NCBI GenBank assembly: GCA_009777995.1
Contig: WRKT01000027.1
Location: 1-32,977 of the forward strand
Direction of reading: 5' to 3'
DNA from: Treponema sp.
GTDB taxonomy: Bacteria > Spirochaetota > Spirochaetia > Treponematales > Breznakiellaceae
DNA: 32,977 nt
In this document: positions 1 through 9,076 of the stretch, in pieces
Numbering within the stretch: the first letter of the stretch is position 1
How the letters are laid out: each line of letters starts with the position of its first letter
Position numbers and translations under genes: made by a program
The notes under the pieces: model-generated
Databases searched by the model: none
What the model saw: only the letters and a program-made list of their open reading frames with translations
What the model was told of the DNA's origin: nothing

Positions 1-159
1 GAAAACCACAGCCTCGGGAAGAGCTCCGTATTCTTCTGCATCGGTCTCGTCATGGGAATAGGCTTCCAGCTTTTCAGAGTCTATAATAACATTGCCCCTA
101 CCCACAATTCCCCTAAGTTCCTCGATAATATCTTCAGTCAATTTATTGTATATGCCCAT
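1..159 (-). CDS. FAD-linked oxidase, GlcD / D-lactate dehydrogenase type (partial, N-terminus only)
   Basis: Only the first 53 codons are in the window; the rest lies beyond the left edge. The ATG is at 159-157, with a GGAG ribosome-binding site 7 nt upstream that falls inside a 9-bp tandem repeat. The visible N-terminus (MGIYNKLTEDIIEELRGIVG, then a VIIDSEKLEAYSHDETD segment and a PEAVVFP-like turn) is typical of the start of GlcD-family FAD/FMN oxidases, where this stretch precedes the PCMH-type FAD domain. It follows etfB and etfA on the same strand with a 51-nt gap. That order matches the lctBCD-type EtfAB-lactate dehydrogenase of Acetobacterium. The substrate (lactate, glycolate or another 2-hydroxyacid) cannot be decided from this fragment. 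Confidence 0.8.
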   Translation of the reverse strand, partial: MGIYNKLTEDIIEELRGIVGRGNVIIDSEKLEAYSHDETDAEEYGALPEAVVF

Positions 160-166
160 CTTTATT

Positions 167-202
167 CTCCGTGTACTCTGTGTCCTCTGTGAGCTCCGTG
201 TG
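167..202. repeat. Four tandem 9-bp units in the etfA-glcD gap
   Basis: Read on the minus strand, the gap holds four head-to-tail units of 9 bp at 194-202, 185-193, 176-184 and 167-175. They share the consensus NNCACRGAG, and only the first two bases and the R vary. The last unit supplies the GGAG ribosome-binding site of the FAD oxidase. Sequences of this cacagag/cacggag type occur between genes in many environmental bacterial genomes; I know this only as general experience and have not searched for it here. Confidence 0.8.
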
Positions 203-210
203 AACCAAAT

Positions 211-1227
211 TCAAATAAGTCTCTTCTTTAACTCTCCCAGGACCTCAAGAGCGTCTCCCACAATGGCCAGGTCTGCGAGCTTATGCAAATTTGCATCGGG
301 GTCTGTGTTGATCGAAACAATGGCTTCACTTGTCTTGATCCCCGCTAAATGCTGAATGGCCCCTGAAATACCTGCTCCAATATAGATCTTAGGTGAAACA
401 GTCTTACCCGAAAGCCCAATTTGATGCGGATAGCTGATCCAACCCCTGTCCACGGCATCCCTGCTTGCACCCACTTCACCCCCGAGTCTCTTGCTAAGCT
501 CATTCAGAAGGCCGAAATTTTCAGCCTTCTTTAAGCCCCTGCCGCCCGCAATGATGAGCTCCGCTTCTTCAAGGTTTGTAAAACCTGCCTCATCATTGCG
601 GTAACCCAAAACTCTTACTCCCTCCTTTTTTACCCGAGGGAAATGCTTTCCGCTTGGCAGGGTGTCGGCGAGAGAAAAGCGTCTAATCTTCCCCTGCCGC
701 CCCAAGTCCCTCTCTAAGGGCCTTGAAGAGCGGGGACGCACCGTCGCCATCTGAGGCCTATGATCGGGGGTTTTAATCGTAGCCATTATATTGCCGCCGA
801 TTGCAGGCCTAGTCTGTAATAGGTTTCCGTCTTCAATATCAAGCCCTGTGCAGTCCGCAGTAAGGCCTGCATGCACCTTAATTGCCACATAGGGCATAAG
901 GGTGCGCCCGGTTGAAGTTGCAGCAGCAAGTATAATTTCCGGCTCGAACTCCCGTATCAAGGTCTCAAAAACAGCAGAATAACTCTCACAGCTAAAGTAT
1001 TTAAGCCCATCATCCTCTACCACCAGGACTTCATCGGCACCTCGATAAATGAGCTCTGAAAGGGTTTCGTCTTTGATAGCAGGTCCTATTAAAACAGAAC
1101 ATAAGGGGGTATTAAGCTTATTCGCAAGGCTCCTCCCGCGAGATAATAGTTCAAAAGACACCTGTTTTAAGGAGCCTTCAAACTGCTCTGCCAAAGTCCA
1201 CACTGCGCCTTTTTTTAAATCGTTCAT
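211..1227 (-). CDS. etfA: Electron transfer flavoprotein, alpha subunit
   Basis: 338 aa. The EtfA subunit carries the FAD that passes electrons between a flavin dehydrogenase and its partner. The C-terminal FAD domain (about residues 228-330) shows the family pattern: GGRGLKK, then ENFGLLNELSKRLGGEVGAS, RDAVDRGW, the YIGAGISGAIQHLAGI segment, and IVSINTDPDANLHKLADLAI near the end. The N-terminal Rossmann-like domain includes AAATSTGRTLMPYVA. The ATG at 1227 overlaps the etfB stop by four bases (ATGA), so the two are translationally coupled. The gene is followed by a GlcD-type oxidase, which suggests that oxidase is the electron partner. I see no extra N-terminal ferredoxin domain of the kind found in some bifurcating EtfA proteins. 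Confidence 0.95.
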   Translation of the reverse strand: MNDLKKGAVWTLAEQFEGSLKQVSFELLSRGRSLANKLNTPLCSVLIGPAIKDETLSELIYRGADEVLVVEDDGLKYFSCESYSAVFETLIREFEPEIILAAATSTGRTLMPYVAIKVHAGLTADCTGLDIEDGNLLQTRPAIGGNIMATIKTPDHRPQMATVRPRSSRPLERDLGRQGKIRRFSLADTLPSGKHFPRVKKEGVRVLGYRNDEAGFTNLEEAELIIAGGRGLKKAENFGLLNELSKRLGGEVGASRDAVDRGWISYPHQIGLSGKTVSPKIYIGAGISGAIQHLAGIKTSEAIVSINTDPDANLHKLADLAIVGDALEVLGELKKRLI

Positions 1228-2021
1228 ACGATCCCCTTCTCGGCGAGCAGGCCCATAAGCTCATCAACTGCGACCTTTAGCGATTCCTCGTCCCTAACTT
1301 TTAAAGTCTTACCCTTCCTTGTCACAGTCGGGGTCTCTATTTTTACGACCTTGGTCGGGGAACCCTTTAGGCCGATATAATCACGATTTACTTCAAGATC
1401 GCCTGCAGAATATACAGGTATTTCCAGATCCCTCGAACGTATCTTTCCCTTTAAGGTGGGGAGCCTTGGAACTGCAATTTCCTTAACCACGGTAAGAAGA
1501 CAGGGGAGGGGGGCCTCAAGCATTTGATAACCCTCTTCCACAAGCCTCTCTGCAAAAAGCCGCCCGCCCTTAATATCTTCAATCTTTGAAACATAAGTAA
1601 TCGCAGGGATATCAAGCCATGCAGCAATACCGGGACCCACCTGTGCAGTATCTCCGTCTGTTGCCCTCTCGCCTGTGATTATTATGTCAAAGGGTCCCAA
1701 TTTACCGGCCCCCCTTGCAAGAGTATAGGAAGTGGCAAAGGTATCAGAGCCGCCAAAGTCCCTGTCCGAAAGCAGGGCGCATTTATCACAGCCCATAGCT
1801 GCCGCTTCTTTTAGCACCCTCATCGCAGCGGGCGGGCCCATTGATATTGCAGTTATCTCCCCGCCGTACTTCTCTTTTAGTCTTAGGGCAGTTTCTATTG
1901 CATATAGATCCAGGGGGTTTACTACGGTTTCCACGCCGGCCCGTATTACTGTGCCTGTAATAGGGTCCATTTTCACATTGCTGCTTTCGGGAACCTGTTT
2001 AATGGAGACTAGAATTTTCAA
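1224..2021 (-). CDS. etfB: Electron transfer flavoprotein, beta subunit
   Basis: 265 aa from a TTG start. It forms the EtfAB heterodimer with the next gene. Family features include the start KILVSIKQVPESS, VNPLDLYAIETALRLKE, the EITAISMGPPAA nucleotide-loop segment, and the ITGERATDGDTAQVGPGIAAWL segment. Start choice: ATG codons at 2066 and 2033 would add 15 or 4 residues, but the family normally begins at MKILVSIKQVP. The TTG at 2021 fits that and has GAGG 6 nt upstream. The upstream -10 box places the transcript start near 2031-2033, so the ATG at 2033 is a possible leaderless alternative. The DGDTAQVGP motif is the expected ETF-beta segment. Whether the dimer bifurcates electrons cannot be settled by eye. 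Confidence 0.93.
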   Translation of the reverse strand: MKILVSIKQVPESSNVKMDPITGTVIRAGVETVVNPLDLYAIETALRLKEKYGGEITAISMGPPAAMRVLKEAAAMGCDKCALLSDRDFGGSDTFATSYTLARGAGKLGPFDIIITGERATDGDTAQVGPGIAAWLDIPAITYVSKIEDIKGGRLFAERLVEEGYQMLEAPLPCLLTVVKEIAVPRLPTLKGKIRSRDLEIPVYSAGDLEVNRDYIGLKGSPTKVVKIETPTVTRKGKTLKVRDEESLKVAVDELMGLLAEKGIV

Positions 2022-2037
2022 GAAAAACCTCATGTGC

Positions 2038-2066
2038 AGTATATCATTATATTGCAAGTAATTCAA
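2038..2066 (-). promoter_or_regulatory. Promoter of etfBA-glcD
   Basis: On the minus strand a TTGAAT hexamer (2066-2061) and a TATACT hexamer (2043-2038) are separated by exactly 17 nt. The predicted transcript start is about 2031-2033. The element overlaps the divergent promoter at 2052-2080. Confidence 0.55.
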
Positions 2067-2080
2067 TTTATCTGTATATT
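2052..2080 (+). promoter_or_regulatory. Promoter of the surface-repeat protein gene
   Basis: TTGCAA (2052-2057) and TATATT (2075-2080) are 17 nt apart. The -10 box ends 7 nt before the ATG at 2088, so transcription should begin at or next to the start codon. It shares 15 bp with the divergent etfB promoter, so the two may compete for polymerase. Confidence 0.55.
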
Positions 2081-2087
2081 TACTCTC

Positions 2088-3362
2088 ATGAAGAAATTTA
2101 CGTTTTTTATCCTTCTCATTTTAATTGTTTGTATGTCTTTACCTGCCTCAACTGCAGGCCTCATCCTTGGTGAAGACCTTTCAGGGCGCATAACCATTCG
2201 GGACAGCTTGGATATCATTGTGGTGGAGCTTAATAAGATTGGGGGTAATACCCTGACTCTTGGCTTCGATCCCGGCTCATACAGCCTGACTCTGCAGCAA
2301 GGTAATGATTTCTACCGTGCAGATATTACTCTTAATGATGATGCCGTACTAACCTTGACTATGGGAAATTTCTTTCTGATTGCAGCATCTTATAGAGACC
2401 CTGATGATGAAGATGTTGAGAGCGAGTTTAGGCGCTGGAGAAACCCCTTTGGCAATTCCCTCTATACCTTTTTCTTTAATATCGTAGATGAGGATTTCCG
2501 CTTTCCCCTTATCGGCTTCTTTAATCTATCAGTAGGGAATTTCAGCAATGTTCAAGCCGGCTTTGTAAACTGGAATACAAGAAATCTTACAGGAATTCAG
2601 GCGGCATATATTAATACCGTTGGAGGAGACCTCTCAGGGCTTCAGGCGGGCTTTATTAATACCACCGCAGGGAATACAAACGGTTTTCAAGCGGGCTTTG
2701 TCAATACGACCGGGAGCTTAAACGGCTTTCAGGCAGGCTTTGTAAATACGGCCCTGGGCAGTGCAAGGGGATTTCAGGCAGGTTTTATCAATTCAACAAT
2801 ACGATCTCTGTCGGGTGTTCAACTTGGCTTCATAAATTATGCAGACAGTGTGGATGGCGGCCTGCCCATCGGTTTTCTTTCAATAGTCAGAGAGGGGGGA
2901 TACCGTGCATTTGAGTATACCTTCTCCGAGTTTTTCCCCGTGACCCTTGGCTTTAAAATTGGAATTGAAAGGTTCTATACATCCTTTTATGTCGGGTTTA
3001 ATCCCTTTGTAGAAAGTACAGCAAATAGGGCCGCCTATGGCTGGGGTTTTGGCTCTATGCTGCCAATAGTGGGCTCCTTTTTCTTTAACCCGGAATATGT
3101 CTGGTTAAATGCAATTTCTGAATATAATTATTCCTGGCTTGACAGTTGGATAGAATCTTTTAACAGTATTCACTCCCTTGTCTTCAATTTTGGATACAAT
3201 ATCACCGGGAATTTCAGCGTCCATGCAGGGCCTTCACTTACATGGGTAAGTTATTTAGGGGATGCGAAACTGGATCCTCTCTTTACCATTCTTTACCATG
3301 AAATAAATGATGAAAGTGCCATTGCCCTGGGTCTTAGAGCAGGATTAAGGCTCAGTTTCTAG
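2088..3362 (+). CDS. Exported LA_2272-type surface-repeat protein
   Basis: 424 aa. Residues 1-23 are a signal peptide (MKKFTFFILLILIVC, then an LPASTAG cleavage region). Residues about 25-130 form a domain with little recognisable sequence. About residues 155-260 hold seven or eight imperfect repeats of 15-19 residues built on GxQAGFVN or GxQAGFIN, followed by GLPIGFLSIVREGG. The C-terminus is rich in aromatic residues in alternating strands (FYTSFYVGFNPF, FGYNITGNFSVHAG) and ends LRAGLRLSF, which suggests an outer-membrane beta structure ending in phenylalanine. The repeat resembles the LA_2272 family of spirochaete surface proteins. The ATG at 2088 has no Shine-Dalgarno but sits 7 nt after a -10 box, so the mRNA may be leaderless. 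It precedes efp by 15 nt. Function unknown. Confidence 0.8.
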   Translation: MKKFTFFILLILIVCMSLPASTAGLILGEDLSGRITIRDSLDIIVVELNKIGGNTLTLGFDPGSYSLTLQQGNDFYRADITLNDDAVLTLTMGNFFLIAASYRDPDDEDVESEFRRWRNPFGNSLYTFFFNIVDEDFRFPLIGFFNLSVGNFSNVQAGFVNWNTRNLTGIQAAYINTVGGDLSGLQAGFINTTAGNTNGFQAGFVNTTGSLNGFQAGFVNTALGSARGFQAGFINSTIRSLSGVQLGFINYADSVDGGLPIGFLSIVREGGYRAFEYTFSEFFPVTLGFKIGIERFYTSFYVGFNPFVESTANRAAYGWGFGSMLPIVGSFFFNPEYVWLNAISEYNYSWLDSWIESFNSIHSLVFNFGYNITGNFSVHAGPSLTWVSYLGDAKLDPLFTILYHEINDESAIALGLRAGLRLSF

Positions 3363-3377
3363 ATTAAGGAGTTATAA

Positions 3378-3941
3378 ATGATTAGAGGCGGAGATATAGT
3401 AAAAGGGAGCTGTTTATTGCAAAACGGACAGCCCTATCTTGTAGTTGAGCGGGAATTCCATACCCCGGGGAAGGGAACTGCCATTGTCCGGGTGAAAATG
3501 AAGAGCATCAAAGACGGTTCTACCCTTACACAGACCATCCCCACCCAGCAGGAAGTGGAATCGGCACATGTGGATTATCACCCATGCCAGTATCAATACT
3601 CCGATCAGGGGAATTATCACTTTATGGATAATGAATCCTACGAGCAGTTTGAGGTGCCTACAGCAAGCCATGAGAATACGAAGTACTATCTTAAAGAAGG
3701 CCAGAATTATGAGCTGGCTGTTTGGGAAGATACAGTTATTGATATTAGGGTTCCGACGAAGATGGTTTTTACGGTTGCCGAAGCTGAGCATTATATTAAG
3801 GGTGATACGGTTTCCGGGGCAACCAAACCCATTGTAACCGAGACCGGTCTAACGGTGCGTGTTCCTCTTTTTATTAAACAGGGGGAGAAGATCCGTATAA
3901 ATACCGAAACCAATGAGTATGTTGAAAGGGCGAACGATTGA
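3378..3941 (+). CDS. efp: Elongation factor P
   Basis: 187 aa, the normal EF-P length. EF-P enters the ribosomal E site and helps form peptide bonds at polyproline stretches. The three domains are visible: an N-terminal KOW-like domain ([20 protein letters not shown]) with the tip loop TPGKG, where Lys32 is the residue modified in many bacteria; the middle domain ([20 protein letters not shown]); and the C-terminal domain ([20 protein letters not shown], then [11 protein letters not shown]). A strong AAGGAG site precedes the ATG. The stop overlaps the TTG of leuS (TTGA), so EF-P and LeuRS are coupled. No EpmA, EpmB, EarP or YmfI modification gene is in this window. Confidence 0.97.
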   Translation: MIRGGDIVKGSCLLQNGQPYLVVEREFHTPGKGTAIVRVKMKSIKDGSTLTQTIPTQQEVESAHVDYHPCQYQYSDQGNYHFMDNESYEQFEVPTASHENTKYYLKEGQNYELAVWEDTVIDIRVPTKMVFTVAEAEHYIKGDTVSGATKPIVTETGLTVRVPLFIKQGEKIRINTETNEYVERAND

Positions 3942-6535
3942 AATACCCCTTTGAAACAATAGAACCAAAGTGGCAGAAGTACTGGGAAGAAAATAAGACC
4001 TTTAAAGTAAGCGAAGACCCTTCGGTGCCGAAGGAAAAACGCCGCTATGTGCTTGATATGTTTCCCTACCCGTCCGCAGAAGGCATACATATTGGACACC
4101 CCTTAGGATATACTGCGACAGACATTTACTGCCGCTATCTGAGGATGAACGGTTATAATGTGCTGCATCCGATGGGCTTTGACTCATTCGGCCTCCCTGC
4201 CGAAAATTTCGCTATAAAAATGGGAGTCCATCCTGCGACCACTACCGAGAAGAACATAAATATCTCCCGAAGGCAGATGAAATCCCTCGGGTTTTCCTAC
4301 GACTGGGACAGGGAAGTAATCACTTCCGATCCGGATTACTATAAATGGACCCAGTGGATCTTCCTAAAGCTTTACCACAAGGGCCTTGCTTACGAAGCCG
4401 AAAGCCCAATCAACTGGTGCCCCTCCTGTAAAACCGGCATTGCAAACGAGGAAGTCATTGACGGCCTCTGCGAAAGGTGCAAGACCAGGGTGTCAAGAAA
4501 GCGTATCCGCCAATGGCTGCTAAAAATCACTGCCTACGCTGACAGGCTTCTTAAAGAGCTTGAGGGTGTCGACTGGCCCGAGCCTGTAAAACAGATGCAG
4601 AGGAACTGGATTGGCCGCTCAGAGGGCGCCGATGTAATTTTCAAGATCGACGGGCATCCTGAAACCATAGAAGTTTATACAACCCGACCCGACACCCTCT
4701 ACGGTGCAACCTATATGGTGCTTGCCCCTGAGCATGCACTCGTAGAAAAAATAACCACGGTGGAACAAAAGGCTAAGGTTGCCGCCTACCTTGAGCAGGC
4801 TGCAGCAAAATCTGACCTTGAGCGCACAGACCTTGCAAAGGTAAAAACAGGGGTTTTCAGCGGGGCCATGGCTATAAACCCTGCAAGCGGAGAGAAAATC
4901 CCAATCTGGATTGCCGACTATGTTTTAATTTCTTATGGCACAGGTGCAATAATGGCAGTGCCTGCCCATGATGAGAGGGACTGGGAGTTCGCGAAAGCCT
5001 TTGGCCTCCCGATTAGGCAGGTTGTCGCAGCAGAAATGCCGGCTTCAGGTGCTATAATTTCAGAAGAACCGACAGAATGTACTGTTGCGGACGGCTTTGG
5101 GGTTAACTCAGAGCTTATAAACGGCCTTCCCACGGTTCAAGCCAAAGAGAAGATTATTGCCTGGCTTTCAGAGCAGGGGCTAGGGAAAAAGGCTGTAAAC
5201 TATAAACTCAGGGACTGGATCTTTAGCCGCCAGCGCTATTGGGGCGAACCGATTCCGATTGTGCATTGCGAGCAATGTAAGAAAAAGAACGGCTCCGGCA
5301 TTGTTCCCCTAAGGGAGGAAGACCTGCCCTTAAAACTCCCCGACATGAAGTCCTACGCCCCCACAGGGACAGGTGAGTCTCCCCTTGCAAGTGTTCCCGA
5401 ATGGGTTAATACTGTCTGTCCAAAATGCGGAGGCCCTGCCAAAAGGGAAACAAATACAATGCCCCAATGGGCAGGCTCCTGCTGGTATCATCTTCGATAT
5501 CTTGATCCTAAAAACCGGGAAGCTTTTGCCGACAGAGAAAAAATCGATTATTGGGCACCTGTGGATTTTTATGTTGGCGGTGTTGAGCATGCAGTCCTGC
5601 ACCTGCTTTATGCAAGGTTCTGGCATAAAGTGCTCTACGATGAAGGCTATGTAAATACAAATGAGCCCTATATGCGGCTTATAAATCAGGGGCTCATCAC
5701 TTCACATGCCTTTCAAAGGAAGGATAAGACCCTTGTTCCAAGCGATCAGGTTGAAAAAAAGCTTGACGGCACCTATATCGACAAGGAAACCGGTGAAGAA
5801 TTACTCGAAGTTGTCTCCAAGATGAGTAAGAGTTTAAAGAACATGGTAAACCCGGATGATATAATAAGGGAGTATGGCGCAGATTCCTTAAGGGTTTATG
5901 AAATGTTTATGGGTCCCCTTCAAGTAAGTAAGCCCTGGAATACCCAGGGCCTTGTGGGAATCTCCCGCTTTCTCGAAAGGCTATGGGCCATAGGAGAGAA
6001 GTGCGAAAGCATCGCGGACGATGCACGCATTGGGCCCGGGGCGCAGGGCCTCTCAGAAAGTACCTTCAATGAGCTGAATAAGCTCTTACATAAGACCATC
6101 AAAAAAGTCAGCGCTGATACAAAAACCTTGGATTTGAATACTGCAATAAGCCAGATGATGATTTACTCAAATGAGCTAAACAAGCTGGAAGTGATACCCT
6201 TCTCCCTCTGGGAGCCCTTTGTGATCATGGTTGGTGCTTATGCGCCTCATCTTGGTGAAGAGCTCTGGGAGAAACTCGGGAAAAAAGGCTCTGTGTCCAA
6301 GTGTAATTGGCCGACTTACGAAGAAAGCCTTACGATTGACGATGAAAATACAATAGTGGTTCAGGTTAACGGCAAGGTACGAGATAAGTTCAGTGTAACA
6401 GCGGGTGCTCCAAAGGAAGAGCTTGAAAAAACGGCAAGAGAACTCCCGGGAGTAAAGAAATGGCTCGAAGGTAAGACTATCATCAAAATAATTACGGTAC
6501 CGGGAAGGCTCGTTAATATAGTTATTTCTACCTGA
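3938..6535 (+). CDS. leuS: Leucyl-tRNA synthetase
   Basis: 865 aa, full length. It charges tRNA-Leu and edits mischarged tRNA. The class I signature HIGH is at residues 51-54 ([12 protein letters not shown]) and KMSKS at 628-632 ([16 protein letters not shown]). The CP1 editing domain carries the threonine-rich [19 protein letters not shown] and the [19 protein letters not shown] segment. A zinc-type CPSC (161-164) and CERC (178-181) pair and a second CEQC/CPKC pair are present. The start is TTG at 3938, overlapping the efp stop, with a GAAAGGG site 7-8 nt upstream; [20 protein letters not shown] is the expected N-terminus. The 3' end overlaps the convergent LEA-type gene by 8 bp. Confidence 0.97.
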   Translation: MKYPFETIEPKWQKYWEENKTFKVSEDPSVPKEKRRYVLDMFPYPSAEGIHIGHPLGYTATDIYCRYLRMNGYNVLHPMGFDSFGLPAENFAIKMGVHPATTTEKNINISRRQMKSLGFSYDWDREVITSDPDYYKWTQWIFLKLYHKGLAYEAESPINWCPSCKTGIANEEVIDGLCERCKTRVSRKRIRQWLLKITAYADRLLKELEGVDWPEPVKQMQRNWIGRSEGADVIFKIDGHPETIEVYTTRPDTLYGATYMVLAPEHALVEKITTVEQKAKVAAYLEQAAAKSDLERTDLAKVKTGVFSGAMAINPASGEKIPIWIADYVLISYGTGAIMAVPAHDERDWEFAKAFGLPIRQVVAAEMPASGAIISEEPTECTVADGFGVNSELINGLPTVQAKEKIIAWLSEQGLGKKAVNYKLRDWIFSRQRYWGEPIPIVHCEQCKKKNGSGIVPLREEDLPLKLPDMKSYAPTGTGESPLASVPEWVNTVCPKCGGPAKRETNTMPQWAGSCWYHLRYLDPKNREAFADREKIDYWAPVDFYVGGVEHAVLHLLYARFWHKVLYDEGYVNTNEPYMRLINQGLITSHAFQRKDKTLVPSDQVEKKLDGTYIDKETGEELLEVVSKMSKSLKNMVNPDDIIREYGADSLRVYEMFMGPLQVSKPWNTQGLVGISRFLERLWAIGEKCESIADDARIGPGAQGLSESTFNELNKLLHKTIKKVSADTKTLDLNTAISQMMIYSNELNKLEVIPFSLWEPFVIMVGAYAPHLGEELWEKLGKKGSVSKCNWPTYEESLTIDDENTIVVQVNGKVRDKFSVTAGAPKEELEKTARELPGVKKWLEGKTIIKIITVPGRLVNIVIST

Positions 6536-7718
6536 TTCTCGTGCTTCCAAGAAAAATTACCGGAATCTGGAGCTCACTAAGTCCCTCTATTTGGTTTAGG
6601 AAGCTCATGGATCCGGTTGTATTATAGTTTACAGGGGCACCTCTATTAAGAATATCCACAAGCTCTGCAATTATCGGGGGATCGCTTACAGAAACGGTAA
6701 CCGGAATTACCGTGCGGTTATTTGCCCTTATCCTCGGTAAATTTCCTGCCCTGCCTGCGGCCCAGTTCCTATTATTTATGTCTATATTATAAAGAAATTC
6801 GCCCAATTCAAGGTCAAAATTGTTTCTATTATTTACTTCCCAGAAAAAGTTAAAGACCATTGTTCTGCCAAGGGACTGCCTTGTAATTCCCTGAAATATT
6901 ATTTCAGGTGTATGAATCAGGGCCAGAGGCCAATCAATCTCTGCACCTATATTATGGCCAACATCGAAGGAGAAACTACTGCTTACTTCCGCGACATTCC
7001 TTGCAGAGGCAACTTCCCTAAAAATATCCTCATAAGATACGCTCACCTCAATTCCCCTGCTTGAAGTTGCACCTGCAGGGATGTTCTCCTGCTCATTGAA
7101 GTTCCCCTCGGTCATGGAAACGCCTTCCACCTTATAATCCCAGAATACTTCAGGAAATTTTATGGGGAAATCATTCGGGTTTTCTACGATTACATCGAAG
7201 AGGAGCTCGAATATTGAGAAATCCTTGTAAAGCAGCCTAACTTCCCCAGGGCTAATCTTCGGAGGCAGAGGTAAATTGAGGTTTCCGGGCAATTCAAGCT
7301 CAAATCTCCTGTTTTCAAACTCCGGAACAGGAAATGTTACAGAAAGTGAGACATAGTATTCGGTTTCCCTTGAATCAAGGAGGTTTCCGAATGATGCATA
7401 AAGATCTGTAAGGTTGATAATAAGAGGTATGCCCAAATCCCGGATTTCCCTTGCATTTATTGGCTCTAAGCTCAAAACACTGCCTCGTATAAAGGGTGTA
7501 GATTCGATATAGAGCTCCCAGTCTATATTAGGGCCCGGCATCGGGAAGCTGTTCGGATTTGTTACTTCGACTTGTGCGACAAGGCTCAGCTCGTTTACTG
7601 CAACCTCTACTATATCAATAGAATTAAAGCTCAAACGAGGGTCCCTCGTTATTCCGTTAAAGGATTGGCATGTAGAGAAGATAAGCATAATCAATAAAAG
7701 ATAAAAACTTTTATTCAT
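6528..7718 (-). CDS. LEA14/WHy-domain lipoprotein
   Basis: 396 aa. The N-terminus [17 protein letters not shown] is a lipoprotein signal with a relaxed lipobox and Cys17. The mature part has three tandem LEA_2 (water stress and hypersensitive response) type units, marked by [36 protein letters not shown] and [18 protein letters not shown]. Each is a beta-sandwich unit of about 100-130 residues. The family is known in desiccation and envelope-stress proteins, but its bacterial role is unclear. Start choice: a GTG at 7733 overlaps the serS stop (GTGA) and adds five residues; the ATG at 7718 has AGGTGA 11 nt upstream. Both give the same mature lipoprotein. It is co-transcribed with serS. Confidence 0.78.
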   Translation of the reverse strand: MNKSFYLLLIMLIFSTCQSFNGITRDPRLSFNSIDIVEVAVNELSLVAQVEVTNPNSFPMPGPNIDWELYIESTPFIRGSVLSLEPINAREIRDLGIPLIINLTDLYASFGNLLDSRETEYYVSLSVTFPVPEFENRRFELELPGNLNLPLPPKISPGEVRLLYKDFSIFELLFDVIVENPNDFPIKFPEVFWDYKVEGVSMTEGNFNEQENIPAGATSSRGIEVSVSYEDIFREVASARNVAEVSSSFSFDVGHNIGAEIDWPLALIHTPEIIFQGITRQSLGRTMVFNFFWEVNNRNNFDLELGEFLYNIDINNRNWAAGRAGNLPRIRANNRTVIPVTVSVSDPPIIAELVDILNRGAPVNYNTTGSMSFLNQIEGLSELQIPVIFLGSTRIR

Positions 7719-7729
7719 ATTAATAGAAT

Positions 7730-9010
7730 TCACCTACCAGCTTTAATTATATCGAATCCACAGTAGGATACAAGTGCCTTGGGGATTCTGACAGAACCGT
7801 CACTTTGCTGAAAATTTTCGAGTATCGCAACAAGGGCCCTTGAAACCGCAATAGCTGTACCGTTAAGCATGTGGACAAACTTGTTTTTCCCGTCACTATC
7901 CTTGAATCTGGTATTTAAGCGCCTCGCCTGATAATCGGTGCAGTTTGAAGTGGAAGTCACTTCCCCCCAATCGCCTGCCTCCCCCCTGCCCGGCATCCAG
8001 GCTTCAAGGTCATATTTCCGGTATGCAGGTGCGCCTAAGTCCCCTGTGCAGGTGTCCACCACACGGAAGGGAATTTCAAGGTTCTTAAATATTTCCTCTT
8101 CTATAGAGCAGATCTCCTCGTGCATGTTTTCAGAATCTTCCGGCAGGCAAAGAACGAACATTTCCAGTTTCGTGAACTGATGCACCCTATAAAGCCCCTT
8201 TGAGAACTGCCCGGCTGCCCCTGCCTCCCTGCGATAACAGTGGGAAAGGCCTGCCATGCGCACAGGCAGAGCGTCCTTTGGGAGTATCATATTAGAATAA
8301 TAACCCCCAAGGGTTATTTCCGAAGTCCCAATAAGGCAAGTTTCCTCCCCCTCAAGAGCGTAAATATTCGATTCCTCTCCCCTGGGGCTAAAACCAATGC
8401 CCTCAAGGATCTCTGTCTTTGCAATATCAGGGGTAATATATGGCGTAAAACCCTTTTTTTGCACAAAATCCAGGGCATAGCGGATAAGGCCGAGCTCAAG
8501 GAATACTCCCTCGTTCTTTAAATAATAAAACTTTGTCCCCGATACCTTTGTCCCGCTGTCAAAGTCAATAATATCCAGTTTTCTTCCCAGCTCAACATGA
8601 TCAAGGGGGGTAAAATCAAATGCAGGAACCTTCCCAACCTGTCTTAGCTCCCTATTATCACTATCTTCCCTTCCAACGGGCGCATCGGGATGGGCCATAT
8701 TTGGTATTTTCCGTGCCTCTTTTTCGAGCTCTGCCTCTGTTTCAAGGAGTTCTGCCTCAGCCTCTGCAATGGAATCTTTTAACTTTTTCCCCTCTTCTAT
8801 AAGAGCTTCTCTCCCTATTGCTTCCATTTTCCCCTTCATTGCCGCCGCATTGGCATTCCTCTGCTGTTGAAGGGCCTGGAGATTGGTGCTTAGTTTAGTC
8901 CGCTTTGCATAAAGGGCCGCAACTGCCTCGGCATCGGCCTTCATATGCCTGTCTGCAATATTTTTCTTGATTGCTTCAAGGTTTTCTGCAATAAATCTAT
9001 AATCCAACAT
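7730..9010 (-). CDS. serS: Seryl-tRNA synthetase
   Basis: 426 aa, normal length. It charges tRNA-Ser. The N-terminal helical arm that grips the tRNA covers about residues 25-105 and is rich in Ala, Lys, Glu and Gln. The class II catalytic core shows the TSEITLGGYYSNMILPKDAL segment, motif 2 (LSHCYRREAGAAGQFSKGLY, then RVHQFTKLEMF) and motif 3 (MLNGTAIAVSRALVAILENF), as well as the serine-site segment DLGAPAYRKYDLEAWMPGRG and EVTSTSNCTDYQARR. The ATG at 9010 is preceded by AAGGT at 10 nt, and a good promoter lies at 9032-9060. The stop overlaps the GTG codon upstream of the lipoprotein gene. Confidence 0.97.
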   Translation of the reverse strand: MLDYRFIAENLEAIKKNIADRHMKADAEAVAALYAKRTKLSTNLQALQQQRNANAAAMKGKMEAIGREALIEEGKKLKDSIAEAEAELLETEAELEKEARKIPNMAHPDAPVGREDSDNRELRQVGKVPAFDFTPLDHVELGRKLDIIDFDSGTKVSGTKFYYLKNEGVFLELGLIRYALDFVQKKGFTPYITPDIAKTEILEGIGFSPRGEESNIYALEGEETCLIGTSEITLGGYYSNMILPKDALPVRMAGLSHCYRREAGAAGQFSKGLYRVHQFTKLEMFVLCLPEDSENMHEEICSIEEEIFKNLEIPFRVVDTCTGDLGAPAYRKYDLEAWMPGRGEAGDWGEVTSTSNCTDYQARRLNTRFKDSDGKNKFVHMLNGTAIAVSRALVAILENFQQSDGSVRIPKALVSYCGFDIIKAGR

Positions 9011-9031
9011 AATTAATTTACCTTATACCAC

Positions 9032-9060
9032 TTTATATAATAAGATCGGTGTTAATTCAA
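9032..9060 (-). promoter_or_regulatory. Promoter of serS
   Basis: On the minus strand TTGAAT (9060-9055) and TATAAA (9037-9032) are separated by 17 nt. This predicts a leader of about 15 nt carrying the AAGGT ribosome site. It sits between the thrC stop (9077) and serS, so serS can be expressed apart from birA-thrC. Confidence 0.6.
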
Positions 9061-9076
9061 GCATAAATAAGGTTAT

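Noticed and set aside
92..355. Plus-strand open frame of 87 codons across the etfA end and the 9-bp repeat
   Set aside because: It runs antisense to etfA and the oxidase start; its VLCVLCELRV stretch is only the translation of the 9-bp repeat.
2550..2900. CRISPR-like or DNA tandem array
   Set aside because: The repetition is at protein level (GxQAGFVN); unit lengths differ and there are no spacers.
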